Positions 1-11,384 of a DNA stretch of 64,000 nucleotides are shown one piece after another (the first letter of the stretch is position 1; the number at the start of each line of letters is the position of its first letter). This DNA comes from Candidatus Palibaumannia cicadellinicola. Its GTDB lineage: Bacteria > Pseudomonadota > Gammaproteobacteria > Enterobacterales > Enterobacteriaceae. Both the position numbers and the translations under genes were made by a program. The stretch spans positions 682,001 through 746,000 of the forward strand of contig NZ_CP008985.1 in the NCBI RefSeq assembly GCF_000754265.1, given 5' to 3'. Under the pieces are notes generated by a model that worked only from the letters and a program-made list of their open reading frames with translations, made no database searches and was not told the origin of the DNA.

Positions 1-1
1 T

Positions 2-2455
2 CAACGCATGGATACGATTGTTTCGCAGCAACGCCAGGTAGCATCACAGACTCAAAAAGTACGACAGGCACTAACTGCATTAATCGAGCAGGAACCGTGG
101 CTCAATGAATCACCAATACTTGGGGAGACCTTACGTACTCAAGTTTCTAATTTACCGGATCTACCCAAACCTCAGAAACTGGATAGCCAGATGGCGCAGC
201 GGCGAGTTAAGCGCTTGCAGTATGAAGAGTTAATCAATCAACTGCCACAGTTTGTGCAAGGCAAACAAGATGACGGCTCGCCGCTCAAACCAACACAAAA
301 GCGTATCTTAGCTGCCCAGTTGACAACTCAACGTAACCTACTCAATGCACTGCTAACCGGAGGCGACACAGAAATACTTGAGCTCACTAAACTGAAGGTT
401 GCTCACAGCCAGTTGGAAGACGCGATGAAGGAGCTCAGAGAAACAGCACATAGCTATCTTTTCTGGGTGGCTGATGTAACTCCTATTACCTTTGCTTATC
501 CTCTACTTGTTGGTCAAGATCTAAAGATGCTCCTAACGTTAGATACTTACCATCAACTTTTATGTGCACTTAAAATGATATTTACTAGACATGAAACTTT
601 GATTCAGCTTTTTGGTGCTCTAGTACTGATCGGATTCAGCTTAAGTTCACGCCGGCACTATCATACTTTTCTCGTACGTTCTAGCGGTAGAGTCGGTAAA
701 GTTAATCAAGATCATTTCACTCTAACATTACGTACAGTGTTCTGGTCATTACTGATCGCCTTACCGCTACCGGTATTATGGTCGGCTCTAGGTTACGGTT
801 TACGTCATGCTTGGCCTTATCCAGCGGCGGTAGCGATTGGCGAAGGTGTAAGCGCTACTGTTTTAATACTGTGGATATTTATGGTGAGCACTTGTTTCGC
901 TAAACAACAAGGGCTTTTTATTGTTCACTTTGGCTGGCCAGCACCACAAGTTAAGCGGGCGCAGCGCTATTATGCGTTTTTTATCGGTATTATTGTACCA
1001 TTGATGATGGTGTTAATTGCCTTAGATACTTACCGCGACCGTGAGTTTGCCGGCACACTAGGCAGGCTATGCTTTATATTGTTATGTACCTGCTTGGGAT
1101 TAGTTACTGTGAGTCTGAAACGCGCTGGATTACCGTTACATCTTGATCAACATGGTTCTAGCGATCATATTATAAACCGTTTTCTATGGAATACTCTGAT
1201 CTGTGCACCAGTAGTGGCAGCCATAGCTTCTTGCCTTGGTCATCTCGCAACAGCCCAAGCATTGCTATCGAGGTTAGAAACATCAGTTGCTATATGGTTC
1301 TTGCTGCTGATTATTTATTATATAATCCGGCGCTGGATGTTGATCCAGCGCCGGCGTATCGCTTTCGAGCGCGCCAAACAGCGCCGTGCAGAAATTTTAG
1401 CTCAGCGTGCACGTAATGAAGAGCATTTATCTCAGTTACAATTAAATGAGGCAGCTGCAGAAGTCGATGAAAAGGTACTAGATCTCGATACTATGAGCGC
1501 TCAGTCGCTGCAATTGGTACGATCTATTATCACCCTCATTGCTATCTTATCGATTATCCTGCTGTGGTCGGATATTTACTCAGCATTTGGCTTTTTAGAG
1601 AAAATAAAATTATGGGATGTCACATCTACTCTCCAGGGCGTAGATATCATTCAGCCTATTACGCTAGGCGCAGTATTAGTTGCTATTGTAGTTTTCCTCA
1701 TAACAACACAGCTGGTGCGCAACCTACCTGCACTACTGGAATTAGCGCTATTGCAACATTTAAATCTCACACCTGGTACTGGGTATGCTATTACGACACT
1801 TACTAAATACAGTCTGATGCTTTTAGGAGGGCTCATTGGATTTTCTTTCATAGGCATCGATTGGTCGAAGTTACAATGGTTAGTAGCGGCGTTAGGTGTG
1901 GGATTAGGGTTTGGTTTACAAGAAATTTTCGCTAACTTTATCTCTGGCCTAATTATCTTATTCGAAAAACCAATTAGGATCAGTGATACCGTTACTATCC
2001 GTAACCTGACTGGGAATATCACCCGTATTAATACTAGAGCTACAACGATTACCGACTGGGATCGTAAAGAAATAATCATGCCCAACAAAGCATTTATTAC
2101 CGAACAGTTTGTCAATTGGTCACTGTCTGATACGGTAACGCGTGTCGTTTTAAATGTTCCCGCACCACCTGGCGCGAACATCGAACAGGTAACCCATATT
2201 TTAGTACAGGCTGCACGTCGCTGTCCGCTAGTATTAGAAATTCCTGCACCGGAAGCGTATCTAGTAGATTTGCAGCAGGGTTTACCACTTTTTGAATTAC
2301 GTATGCACGTTGCTGAAATGGGTCACCGCATGCCTTTACGCCATCAGGTACATACACAGATTATCAACGAATACCGAGAACATGAGCTAGAATTACCATT
2401 TCCACCGTTTCAGTGGCGTACAGATCAGTTCCGCATCGATAAGTCAGTGTATTAA
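2..2455 (+). CDS. mscM: Mechanosensitive channel MscM (YjeP), C-terminal part, cut by window edge
   Basis: This is the C-terminal roughly 815 residues of a large MscS-superfamily channel of the inner membrane, which opens under membrane tension to relieve osmotic stress. The frame stays open to the first bases of the window, so the 5' end lies outside; the E. coli protein has about 1107 residues. A periplasmic helical region comes first, followed by many hydrophobic segments. The conserved MscS pore helix and beta domain lie about residues 620-680 of the visible part (GVGLGFGLQEIFANF, then FEKPIRISDTV). E. coli mscM lies close to efp and groEL, as here. The gene converges on efp with a 32-base gap. 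Family assignment is firm; whether the upstream part is intact cannot be seen. Confidence 0.9.
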   Translation, partial: QRMDTIVSQQRQVASQTQKVRQALTALIEQEPWLNESPILGETLRTQVSNLPDLPKPQKLDSQMAQRRVKRLQYEELINQLPQFVQGKQDDGSPLKPTQKRILAAQLTTQRNLLNALLTGGDTEILELTKLKVAHSQLEDAMKELRETAHSYLFWVADVTPITFAYPLLVGQDLKMLLTLDTYHQLLCALKMIFTRHETLIQLFGALVLIGFSLSSRRHYHTFLVRSSGRVGKVNQDHFTLTLRTVFWSLLIALPLPVLWSALGYGLRHAWPYPAAVAIGEGVSATVLILWIFMVSTCFAKQQGLFIVHFGWPAPQVKRAQRYYAFFIGIIVPLMMVLIALDTYRDREFAGTLGRLCFILLCTCLGLVTVSLKRAGLPLHLDQHGSSDHIINRFLWNTLICAPVVAAIASCLGHLATAQALLSRLETSVAIWFLLLIIYYIIRRWMLIQRRRIAFERAKQRRAEILAQRARNEEHLSQLQLNEAAAEVDEKVLDLDTMSAQSLQLVRSIITLIAILSIILLWSDIYSAFGFLEKIKLWDVTSTLQGVDIIQPITLGAVLVAIVVFLITTQLVRNLPALLELALLQHLNLTPGTGYAITTLTKYSLMLLGGLIGFSFIGIDWSKLQWLVAALGVGLGFGLQEIFANFISGLIILFEKPIRISDTVTIRNLTGNITRINTRATTITDWDRKEIIMPNKAFITEQFVNWSLSDTVTRVVLNVPAPPGANIEQVTHILVQAARRCPLVLEIPAPEAYLVDLQQGLPLFELRMHVAEMGHRMPLRHQVHTQIINEYREHELELPFPPFQWRTDQFRIDKSVY

Positions 2456-2487
2456 ACCAAAACTAAACTTAAGAGTGATATGTAATT

Positions 2488-3054
2488 TTATTTAACTCTA
2501 GATACATACTCACTAGAGCGGGTGTCTACTTTAATTATTTCACCGTTCTGGATAAATAAAGGAACTTTCACGATTGCTCCAGTAGTTAAGGTCGCTGGTT
2601 TATAGCTAGTACTAACGGTATCACCTTTGATACCAGGATTGGTAGAAATAACTTCTAATTCAACAAATTTTGGTGGGGTTACGATAATAGGCTGACCGTT
2701 CCATAGGGTGAGTACACAAGCTGCTTGTTTGACTAACCATTTAGCATGGTCGCCAACAGCTTTCGCATCCGCAGCTAGTTGTTCAAAGTTATTATTATTT
2801 ATAAAATACCATAAATAACTGTCCTTATATAGATAATTAAGGTGGAGATCTATTACATCAGCTGCTTCAACAGAATCACCAGACTTAAAAGTTTTTTCGA
2901 GCACCTTATCCGAAATAAGCTGACGTAGACGTACTCGGTTGAATGCCTGTCCTTTACCTGGTTTAACAAACTCATGATCGATAATCGCACAGGGTTCGCC
3001 ATCTAACATGATTTTAAGACCAGAACGGAATTCGTTAGTATTATAAGACGTCAT
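2488..3054 (-). CDS. efp: Translation elongation factor P
   Basis: EF-P binds the ribosome between the P and E sites and rescues stalling at polyproline. It has 188 residues, the E. coli length, with three beta-barrel domains. The start is set at the ATG at 3054 because it places the modifiable lysine of the loop VKPGKGQAF at position 34, exactly as in E. coli. A TTG seven codons upstream is also open but has no homology support. K34 is the site that EpmA/EpmB beta-lysylate. E. coli has epmB near efp, but here efp follows the groEL terminator directly and no epmB is in the window. It is probably transcribed from its own promoter in the short gap after that terminator. Confidence 0.96.
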   Translation of the reverse strand: MTSYNTNEFRSGLKIMLDGEPCAIIDHEFVKPGKGQAFNRVRLRQLISDKVLEKTFKSGDSVEAADVIDLHLNYLYKDSYLWYFINNNNFEQLAADAKAVGDHAKWLVKQAACVLTLWNGQPIIVTPPKFVELEVISTNPGIKGDTVSTSYKPATLTTGAIVKVPLFIQNGEIIKVDTRSSEYVSRVK

Positions 3055-3105
3055 ATCTATTTGATATTGCTGCAATAATGTATGAAGGATAGAAGGATAT
3101 AAGAT

Positions 3106-3134
3106 AAAAAACCCCAGCTAATACTCAGCTGGGG
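3106..3134 (-). terminator. Intrinsic terminator of groES-groEL
   Basis: Read on the - strand, an 8-bp perfect stem (CCCCAGCT at 3127-3134 pairing with 3112-3119, 7-nt loop) is followed at once by six T residues (3106-3111). It lies 50 bases past the groEL stop codon and before efp on the same strand, so it should end the groESL transcript. Confidence 0.88.
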
Positions 3135-3183
3135 GATTAACGCGATTAGTCGCTTGTTGATTTATTACTTTTTTATGGGCAAC

Positions 3184-4889
<1,706 letters not shown>

Positions 4890-4898
4890 ACGCGTGGA

Positions 4899-5192
4899 TT
4901 ACTTTTCAACAATGGCCAAAATGTCGCTTTCAGACATGATTAACACCTCATCATTATCTATTTTTTCTACCTTCACGCCATATCCGTCATTAAAAATTAT
5001 GGTGTCGCCAACTTTCACATCTAACGCTTTCACTTCACCATTTTCTAGGCTACGGCCACGACCCACTGCCAGTACTTCTCCACGGGTAGATTTGCCTGCT
5101 GCAGAACCTGTCAGCATAATGCCACCTGCTGATTTAGATTCAACTTCTTTACGCTTTACGATAACACGATCGTGTAATGGACGAATTTTCAT
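4899..5192 (-). CDS. groS: Co-chaperonin GroES (10 kDa)
   Basis: GroES forms the heptameric lid that closes the GroEL folding chamber. It has 97 residues, as in E. coli. The start [14 protein letters not shown] is canonical, and the mobile-loop region that contacts GroEL (around [18 protein letters not shown], residues 18-36) is present. A strong Shine-Dalgarno (AAGGGGAGCT) lies just upstream of the ATG. It is the first gene of the operon, with a sigma32-type promoter about 90 bases upstream. The fxsA gene that adjoins groES in E. coli is not detectable here. Confidence 0.98.
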   Translation of the reverse strand: MKIRPLHDRVIVKRKEVESKSAGGIMLTGSAAGKSTRGEVLAVGRGRSLENGEVKALDVKVGDTIIFNDGYGVKVEKIDNDEVLIMSESDILAIVEK

Positions 5193-5282
5193 TGATAGCT
5201 CCCCTTAAAGAAAATTCAGGTCAATTTTGTATAGGATGGATGAATGTTGGGCATTTAATTATGCCACCTTCATGCGTTAATG

Positions 5283-5309
5283 ATGGGGGCGTTAAAGAAC
5301 GCTTCAAGG
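5283..5309 (-). promoter_or_regulatory. Sigma32 heat-shock promoter of groES-groEL
   Basis: On the - strand the sequence reads CCTTGAA (5303-5309), 14 bases, then CCCCCAT (5283-5289). This fits the sigma32 consensus CTTGAAA-N14-CCCCAT closely. It lies 91 bases before the groES ATG, like the E. coli groE promoter. No other strong promoter was seen in the leader. Confidence 0.85.
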
Positions 5310-5672
5310 GTAAAAAAATAATTTTTTTTATTTTGCGTAATTTTTAGTCAAAATAATTACGATATTGAAATAAAATTTATCACTAAAATATAAGTGCTTA
5401 CTATCATTTTCATGATGTTTTGTTTAGTAACGACAATTAAGCCTAAATTTAGATTTGGATGACAATATTAGTAAATCAATTTAACTCCCAAAAATAATCA
5501 TAATAGCCACTACTTTCCTATTTAGCGAGGCTACACTCTCCTTCCTTAACCTTAAGTTTTAGGTTCATAATATATTTGTCATGTTCATAAGGCATTACAT
5601 ATTACATGTAGTAATTTATTAATTATAACAAAAAATATTTAAATGAATTATTTTATAAATTAAGGAAGTGAC
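5310..5672. other. AT-rich spacer between groES and aspA
   Basis: About 360 bases without a recognisable gene separate the divergent groES promoter and aspA. E. coli has fxsA in this place; I could not find a convincing remnant on either strand. A possible sigma70 promoter for aspA (TTGTCA at 5576-5581, 18-base spacer, TATTAC at 5600-5605) is weak. A small 5-bp hairpin (5548-5565) is probably chance. Confidence 0.5.
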
Positions 5673-7097
5673 ATGGCAATAGCAAATACGATCCGTATAG
5701 AAGAAGATCTACTTGGTACCCGTGAAGTTCCTGCTGCTGCCTATTATGGTATTCATACCTTACGTGCTAGCGAAAATTTTTATATTAGTACCGTACGTAT
5801 AAGCGATATACCTATATTAGTGCGCAGTATGGTGATGGTTAAAAAAGCAGCAGCTTTTGCTAATAAGGAATTAAAAACTATGCCATCGGGTATTGCTGAT
5901 ATTATTACTCGTGCTTGTGATGAGATGCTGGTCAAAGGCCGCTGTATGGATCAGTTTCCAGTTGATGTTTTTCAGGGTGGAGCAGGCACCTCTATTAATA
6001 TGAATATTAATGAAGTGCTAGCTAACATTGGTTTAGAATTAATGGGACATAAAAAAGGAGAATACCAATTTCTTAGTCCTAACGATCATCTCAATTTATC
6101 TCAGTCTACCAACGACTCTTACCCTACCGGTTTGAGATTAGCAGTATACAACGCTATCGAGCAGCTAATAGAAGGTGTTAATCATCTAGGTACCGGCTTT
6201 GAACAAAAAGCTCAGGCTTTTGCAACTACACTAAAAATGGGACGAACGCAATTACAAGATGCAGTGCCAATGACGCTAGGTCAAGAATTTCATGCGTTCA
6301 ACGTCCTGCTTAAGGAAGAGAATAAGAATCTATTGCGCAGCGCTGAGCTACTGTTAGAAGTTAATTTAGGTGCTACTGCTATCGGTACCCGTATCAATAC
6401 ACCGGAGGGTTATCAGGCTATCGTGGTAGACAAATTAGCGAAGATAAGTGGTTTACCCTGTTTTCCCGCGGAAGATTTGATCGAAGCAACTTCAGACTGC
6501 GGCGCCTATGTTATGGTACATAGTGCGCTGAAACGTCTTGCGGTAAAACTATCAAAGATTTGTAATGATTTACGCTTACTTTCTTCAGGGCCACGAACAG
6601 GCCTAAATGAAATTAACCTCCCGCAACTACAGGCAGGTTCATCGATTATGCCCGCTAAAGTTAATCCAGTAATTCCTGAGGTAGTGAATCAAGTATGTTT
6701 TAAGGTTATTGGTAATGATACTTGCATTACCATGGCGGCGGAGGCAGGCCAGCTGCAGTTAAATGTCATGGAACCTGTCATTAGTCAAGCAATGTTTGAA
6801 TCGATTTATCTTCTCACGAATGCTTGCTACAATTTGCAAGATAAGTGCATAGGAGGTATTAGTGCTAACCATTCTATCTGTGAACAATATGTTTTTAACT
6901 CAATTGGCATTATAACCTATCTTAATCCTTTTATTGGCCATCATAATGGCGATATAGTAGGTAAAATTTGTTTTGAAACCGGCAAGAGCGTACGTGAAGT
7001 TGTGTTAGAGCTCGGTCTTTTAACAGAGATGCAATTAGATGATATTTTTTCTCTACACAATTTAATGCGTCCGAGATATCAGGGACGGCGCTACTAA
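5673..7097 (+). CDS. aspA: Aspartate ammonia-lyase
   Basis: AspA converts L-aspartate to fumarate and ammonia. It has 474 residues (E. coli 478) and belongs to the fumarase/aspartase superfamily. The signature loop with the catalytic serine ([12 protein letters not shown]) and the substrate-binding segments ([30 protein letters not shown]) are intact. The text fits AspA rather than fumarase C, for example [17 protein letters not shown] good Shine-Dalgarno (AAGGAAG) precedes the ATG. E. coli has aspA close to groES and, further on, tRNA-Phe (pheU), and this order is kept with dcuA, cutA and dsbD missing. In an endosymbiont it may feed fumarate or recycle nitrogen (inferred). Confidence 0.97.
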   Translation: MAIANTIRIEEDLLGTREVPAAAYYGIHTLRASENFYISTVRISDIPILVRSMVMVKKAAAFANKELKTMPSGIADIITRACDEMLVKGRCMDQFPVDVFQGGAGTSINMNINEVLANIGLELMGHKKGEYQFLSPNDHLNLSQSTNDSYPTGLRLAVYNAIEQLIEGVNHLGTGFEQKAQAFATTLKMGRTQLQDAVPMTLGQEFHAFNVLLKEENKNLLRSAELLLEVNLGATAIGTRINTPEGYQAIVVDKLAKISGLPCFPAEDLIEATSDCGAYVMVHSALKRLAVKLSKICNDLRLLSSGPRTGLNEINLPQLQAGSSIMPAKVNPVIPEVVNQVCFKVIGNDTCITMAAEAGQLQLNVMEPVISQAMFESIYLLTNACYNLQDKCIGGISANHSICEQYVFNSIGIITYLNPFIGHHNGDIVGKICFETGKSVREVVLELGLLTEMQLDDIFSLHNLMRPRYQGRRY

Positions 7098-7154
7098 CAA
7101 ATAACCCAAATATTATTTAATTAATTTGCGTTACCATATTATTCGATAAACTTA

Positions 7155-7194
7155 TTGACTAAATATTGACTAAATAGCGCTAATGGTATCTAAT
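7155..7194 (+). promoter_or_regulatory. Promoter of tRNA-Phe with duplicated -35 box
   Basis: TTGACT (7166-7171), a 17-base spacer and TCTAAT (7189-7194) make a good sigma70 promoter, with the expected start about 8 bases before the tRNA. The 11-mer TTGACTAAATA occurs twice in perfect tandem (7155-7165 and 7166-7176), giving a second -35-like hexamer 11 bases upstream. Confidence 0.7.
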
Positions 7195-7209
7195 ATATAT
7201 GCCTCCTCT

Positions 7210-7282
7210 GCCCGGATAGCTCAGTTGGTAGAGCAGGGGATTGAAAATCCCCGTGTCCTTGGTTCAATTCCGAGTCCGGGCA
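7210..7282 (+). tRNA. pheU: tRNA-Phe (GAA), no encoded CCA
   Basis: A complete cloverleaf: acceptor GCCCGGA pairs with TCCGGGC, the D arm is AGCTCAGTTGGTAGAGC, the anticodon stem-loop is GGGGATTGAAAATCCCC with anticodon GAA, and the T arm holds GGTTCAATTCC. The gene ends at discriminator A (7282) followed by TAATTC, so the CCA end must be added by the Cca enzyme encoded at 37190-38416. Its place beyond aspA matches pheU of E. coli. Confidence 0.96.
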
Positions 7283-7327
7283 TAATTCAGGCTAATAATA
7301 TAAAAAGCCATGTCTAACCTAAGGTGG

Positions 7328-7356
7328 TTGCATTTCACCAAGCAATCATTAATAAT
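7328..7356 (+). promoter_or_regulatory. Possible promoter of 4.5S RNA
   Basis: TTGCAT (7328-7333), a 17-base spacer and AATAAT (7351-7356) would start transcription near 7363, giving a 5' leader of about 28 bases before the mature RNA. E. coli 4.5S precursor has a leader of similar size removed by RNase P. Both boxes are imperfect, so this is a candidate only. Confidence 0.4.
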
Positions 7357-7390
7357 ACAAAAAAGCCTGTAGTGAACACGGGTAATCAAT

Positions 7391-7502
7391 GGAGGTCCTT
7401 TTAGTGCTCCCGCACAATGCTTACTTGTTAAATCGGTCAGGTCCGGAAGGAAGCAGTCGTCGCAAGTTACGTATGTGCCGGGATGTCGTTAGCTGGGCTT
7501 CC
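7391..7502 (+). ncRNA. ffs: 4.5S RNA of the signal recognition particle
   Basis: The Ffh-binding apical domain is nearly perfect: GGTCAGGTCCGGAAGGAAGC (7435-7454) followed by the return strand GTGCCGGGATG. The ends pair over 8 bp (GGAGGTCC with GGGCTTCC). The length of about 112 bases matches the 114-nt E. coli RNA. It works with Ffh and FtsY to target inner-membrane proteins cotranslationally. E. coli ffs lies a few kb from hha, which is the next gene here. Confidence 0.95.
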
Positions 7503-7522
7503 TACTAATAAAAATAAATAAT

Positions 7523-7726
7523 TTATCGTATATTTTTCCAAACGAAAATTGGCACTTTATCGTATAATTTATTCATAGTTAGCTCTGCTAGACGATGGTC
7601 TGCAGCTGAGTTGAATATTTCTAATTCATCATTAGATAGTGCATATTTATTTTTTTCAATCACGCGCTCAAGCGTTTCTATTGTTCTGCATTTTCTTAAG
7701 CGCATTAAATAATCAATTTTGGTCAT
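7523..7726 (-). CDS. hha: Hha, nucleoid-associated modulator (H-NS partner)
   Basis: Hha is a small all-helical protein that binds H-NS or StpA oligomers and modulates silencing. From the ATG at 7726 it has 67 residues (E. coli 72). The central block [15 protein letters not shown] and the segment [18 protein letters not shown] are almost identical to E. coli. The ATG at 7726 is chosen because CAAGGT sits 5-9 bases upstream and homology starts there; the frame extends 13 more codons upstream without similarity. The usual upstream partner tomB is absent. Keeping a nucleoid modulator in a reduced genome is uncommon; whether H-NS is present elsewhere cannot be seen. Confidence 0.93.
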   Translation of the reverse strand: MTKIDYLMRLRKCRTIETLERVIEKNKYALSNDELEIFNSAADHRLAELTMNKLYDKVPIFVWKNIR

Positions 7727-7910
7727 TTTTACCTTGTGACATTTGATACCGTAGAGAAAAGACATTGCTTATCTCAACAGGTTAAAAACCTGAACTAAAT
7801 TAGGGTTTATAGTCCCTATATCACCATGATTTTTTTTGAAATAAAATATATATATTATTTTTGCTTGGCAGGTAATGATGAACATGTTGGTTAGCGTGCT
7901 ATTATACTAG

Positions 7911-7955
7911 AAAAAACAACCTGCAAACCCAACATTATAGGGTTGAGTGCAGGTT
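7911..7955 (-). terminator. Intrinsic terminator of the peroxiredoxin gene
   Basis: On the - strand an 8-bp outer stem (7948-7955 with 7918-7925) continues into a 5-bp inner stem (7940-7944 with 7926-7930) across a 3-base bulge. Six T residues follow (7911-7916). It lies 36 bases after the stop codon of the gene at 7991-8593. Confidence 0.85.
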
Positions 7956-7990
7956 AAAAATAATACATCAAGAGGTAACAGAGACTACAA

Positions 7991-8593
7991 CTACAGTGTT
8001 GTTAAGTGTTTAGAAAGATATTGAGCAACACCTTCCGGAGAGGCTTTCATACCATCCTCACCTTTCTGCCATTGAGCTGGGCAGACTTCTCCGTGCTCTT
8101 CGTGGAACTGCAGAGCGTCAACCATACGTATTATTTCATCGATATTTCTGCCAAGTGGCAGGTCATTGACTACCTGGTGGCGTACGATACCCTCTTTATC
8201 GATTAAAAAAGAACCGCGTAAGGCAACCCCAGCGTATGGATGTTCGATACCGTAGGCTTTGATTATTTCACGTTTAATGTCAGCAACCATAGGGTATTGT
8301 ACTTTACTAATGCCACCTTTATTAGTTTCAACTAAGCGCCAAGCGTTGTGCACGAACTCAGAGTCTAATGAAACACCAATAATGTTAACACCACGTTTCT
8401 GGAAATCAGCATAGCGTTTATCAAAAGCAATTAACTCAGATGGGCAAACAAAAGTAAAATCCATCGGCCAGAAAAAAACAATAGCCGGTTTACCTTGGAT
8501 GTAGCTTTTAAGATTGAAGTTGTTGACGATTTTACCGCTGCCTAATACCGCAGCGGCTGTAAAATCAGGTGCTTCACGAGTTACTAATACCAT
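7991..8593 (-). CDS. Typical 2-Cys peroxiredoxin (AhpC/TsaA family)
   Basis: This thiol peroxidase reduces hydrogen peroxide and organic hydroperoxides. It has 200 residues from the ATG at 8593, which has TAGGAGAA just upstream; eleven further open codons upstream have no support. The peroxidatic cysteine is C50 in MDFTFVCPSE and the resolving cysteine is C171 in GEVCPAQW, so it is a typical 2-Cys enzyme. It resembles the TsaA/peroxiredoxin-C group found near queA in Yersinia-like bacteria more than the 187-residue E. coli AhpC. No ahpF is adjacent, so the reductant is probably thioredoxin (inferred). It is transcribed alone, away from queA, with its own terminator. Confidence 0.93.
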   Translation of the reverse strand: MVLVTREAPDFTAAAVLGSGKIVNNFNLKSYIQGKPAIVFFWPMDFTFVCPSELIAFDKRYADFQKRGVNIIGVSLDSEFVHNAWRLVETNKGGISKVQYPMVADIKREIIKAYGIEHPYAGVALRGSFLIDKEGIVRHQVVNDLPLGRNIDEIIRMVDALQFHEEHGEVCPAQWQKGEDGMKASPEGVAQYLSKHLTTL

Positions 8594-8756
8594 ATATTCT
8601 CCTATAAATATAATAAATATTAACATAACATGGCATTATAAGACGATAACGTAAAAGAATAAAGCTAGTGGTTGCTAGCTGGTGGTTCAACGGAACTTAT
8701 GGTTTAATCTATTAATTTCCATAATTAGTTATGATGCTATGCATAAGTAGATCAGA

Positions 8757-9818
8757 ATGCGTGTTGCCGACTTTTCTTTTGATTTGCCAAAACATTTAAT
8801 TGCTCGTCATCCGCAGCAAGAACGTAGTGCTTGCCGTTTGCTGTCGCTGGATGGTCCTAGCGGGACTGTGAAGCACCAAGTTTTTACTGATATTATCGAT
8901 CTCTTATTCATCGGCGACCTACTGGTATTTAATAACACTCGTGTGATTCCCGCTAGGTTGTTCGGTCGCAAAATTAGTGGAGGTAAAGTCGAAGTTTTGG
9001 TAGAACGAGTGCTGGATAATAAGCGAGTATTTGCTTATGTCCGTACTTCCAAAACACCAAAAGTAGGAACATTGCTACTATTAGGTGACGATGAGAGTAT
9101 TTATGCAACCATTGTGGCACGCCATAATGTGCTGTTTGAGCTAATATTCGATGACCAACGTGATGTGCTTACCTTGCTGAATGATGCCGGTCACATCCCG
9201 CTACCCCCCTATATAGATCGTCCTGATGACGCCACGGACCGCGAGCTATATCAGACTGTCTATAGTAAACGTCCCGGCGCTATTGCAGCTCCTACAGCTG
9301 GTCTCCACTTTGATGAGCAGCTCTTATCCGCTCTCCGCGCAAAAGGAGTTGACATGGTTTTTCTTACTCTACACGTTGGCGCTGGTACACTTCAGCCCAT
9401 ACGAGTTGAAAATTTAAAACAACATCAAATGCACTCAGAGTATACTGAAGTATCGCGTACTGTAGTAGATGCTGTACTTGCCTGTAAAGCACGCGGCAAT
9501 CGGGTTGTAGCTGTAGGTACGACCTCGGTACGCTCACTAGAAAGCGCGATAGTGTCGAATGGCGCAAATGCCATCATAGCACCTTTTTTAGGTGATACCA
9601 GTATTTTTATTTATCCTGGCTATCACTTTCGTATTATTGACGCGCTAATTACTAATTTTCATTTCCCTAAATCCACTCCCATTATGCTAGTCTCTGCCTT
9701 CGCAGGTTACCACCATACCTTTGCTGCCTACCGGCAGGCTATTAATCTAGCGTATCGTTTTTTTAGTTATGGGGATGCTATGTTCATCACTCGTAATCCC
9801 TCTGCCTGTGACCAATGA
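8757..9818 (+). CDS. queA: S-adenosylmethionine:tRNA ribosyltransferase-isomerase QueA
   Basis: QueA transfers the ribosyl part of SAM to preQ1 at tRNA position 34, forming epoxyqueuosine. It has 353 residues (E. coli 356) and aligns throughout, with landmarks [36 protein letters not shown] and [10 protein letters not shown]. The start MRVADFSF matches E. coli MRVTDFSF. The Shine-Dalgarno is poor. It heads the queA-tgt-yajC-secD-secF gene run, the order seen in E. coli. Together with Tgt downstream it shows that queuosine modification is kept. Confidence 0.97.
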   Translation: MRVADFSFDLPKHLIARHPQQERSACRLLSLDGPSGTVKHQVFTDIIDLLFIGDLLVFNNTRVIPARLFGRKISGGKVEVLVERVLDNKRVFAYVRTSKTPKVGTLLLLGDDESIYATIVARHNVLFELIFDDQRDVLTLLNDAGHIPLPPYIDRPDDATDRELYQTVYSKRPGAIAAPTAGLHFDEQLLSALRAKGVDMVFLTLHVGAGTLQPIRVENLKQHQMHSEYTEVSRTVVDAVLACKARGNRVVAVGTTSVRSLESAIVSNGANAIIAPFLGDTSIFIYPGYHFRIIDALITNFHFPKSTPIMLVSAFAGYHHTFAAYRQAINLAYRFFSYGDAMFITRNPSACDQ

Positions 9819-9821
9819 TAG

Positions 9822-10982
<1,161 letters not shown>

Positions 10983-11003
10983 ATTACTAATGAGGTAATA
11001 AAA

Positions 11004-11336
11004 ATGCTTTTTTTTATTTCTGATGCCATTGCTAGTACTAGCCTGTCATCTCAAGGAAGTTCTTACTCTCTTATAATTATGCTAATATTTTTTGGTCTAA
11101 TTTTTTACTTCATGATCTTGCGGCCGCAGCAAAAACGCACCAAAGTACATAAAGCATTAATCAATTCGATCTCCAAAGGAGATGAAGTGCTAACTACCGG
11201 CGGTTTGATCGGTAGAGTAGTGAAGGTAACTCAAACTGGTTATATTTACGTTGCACTGAATGAGACCAATGAAGTTTTGATCAAGAGTGATTTTGTAGCG
11301 GCAGTGTTACCTAAAAATACGATGAAAGCACTATAA
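11004..11336 (+). CDS. yajC: Sec translocase accessory subunit YajC
   Basis: YajC is a small single-span inner-membrane protein of the SecDF-YajC complex that assists SecYEG. It has 110 residues, as in E. coli. One membrane segment (about residues 20-40, LIIMLIFFGLIFYFMI) is followed by LRPQQKRTKVH and a small soluble domain with GDEVLTTGGLIGRV. The Shine-Dalgarno GAGGT is good. Its place just before secD is the standard arrangement. Confidence 0.97.
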   Translation: MLFFISDAIASTSLSSQGSSYSLIIMLIFFGLIFYFMILRPQQKRTKVHKALINSISKGDEVLTTGGLIGRVVKVTQTGYIYVALNETNEVLIKSDFVAAVLPKNTMKAL

Positions 11337-11384
11337 ATTTACATTTACCCTAAGTCAGGAGGGGGTATCAAGAGGACCACTATT

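Noticed and set aside
1651..2181. 176-residue - strand open frame inside mscM
   Set aside because: It is a shadow of the mscM coding frame on the other strand, with no ribosome binding site and no similarity.
7727..7910. Possible tomB remnant upstream of hha
   Set aside because: Only a few residues resemble the TomB end; no continuous similarity could be read.
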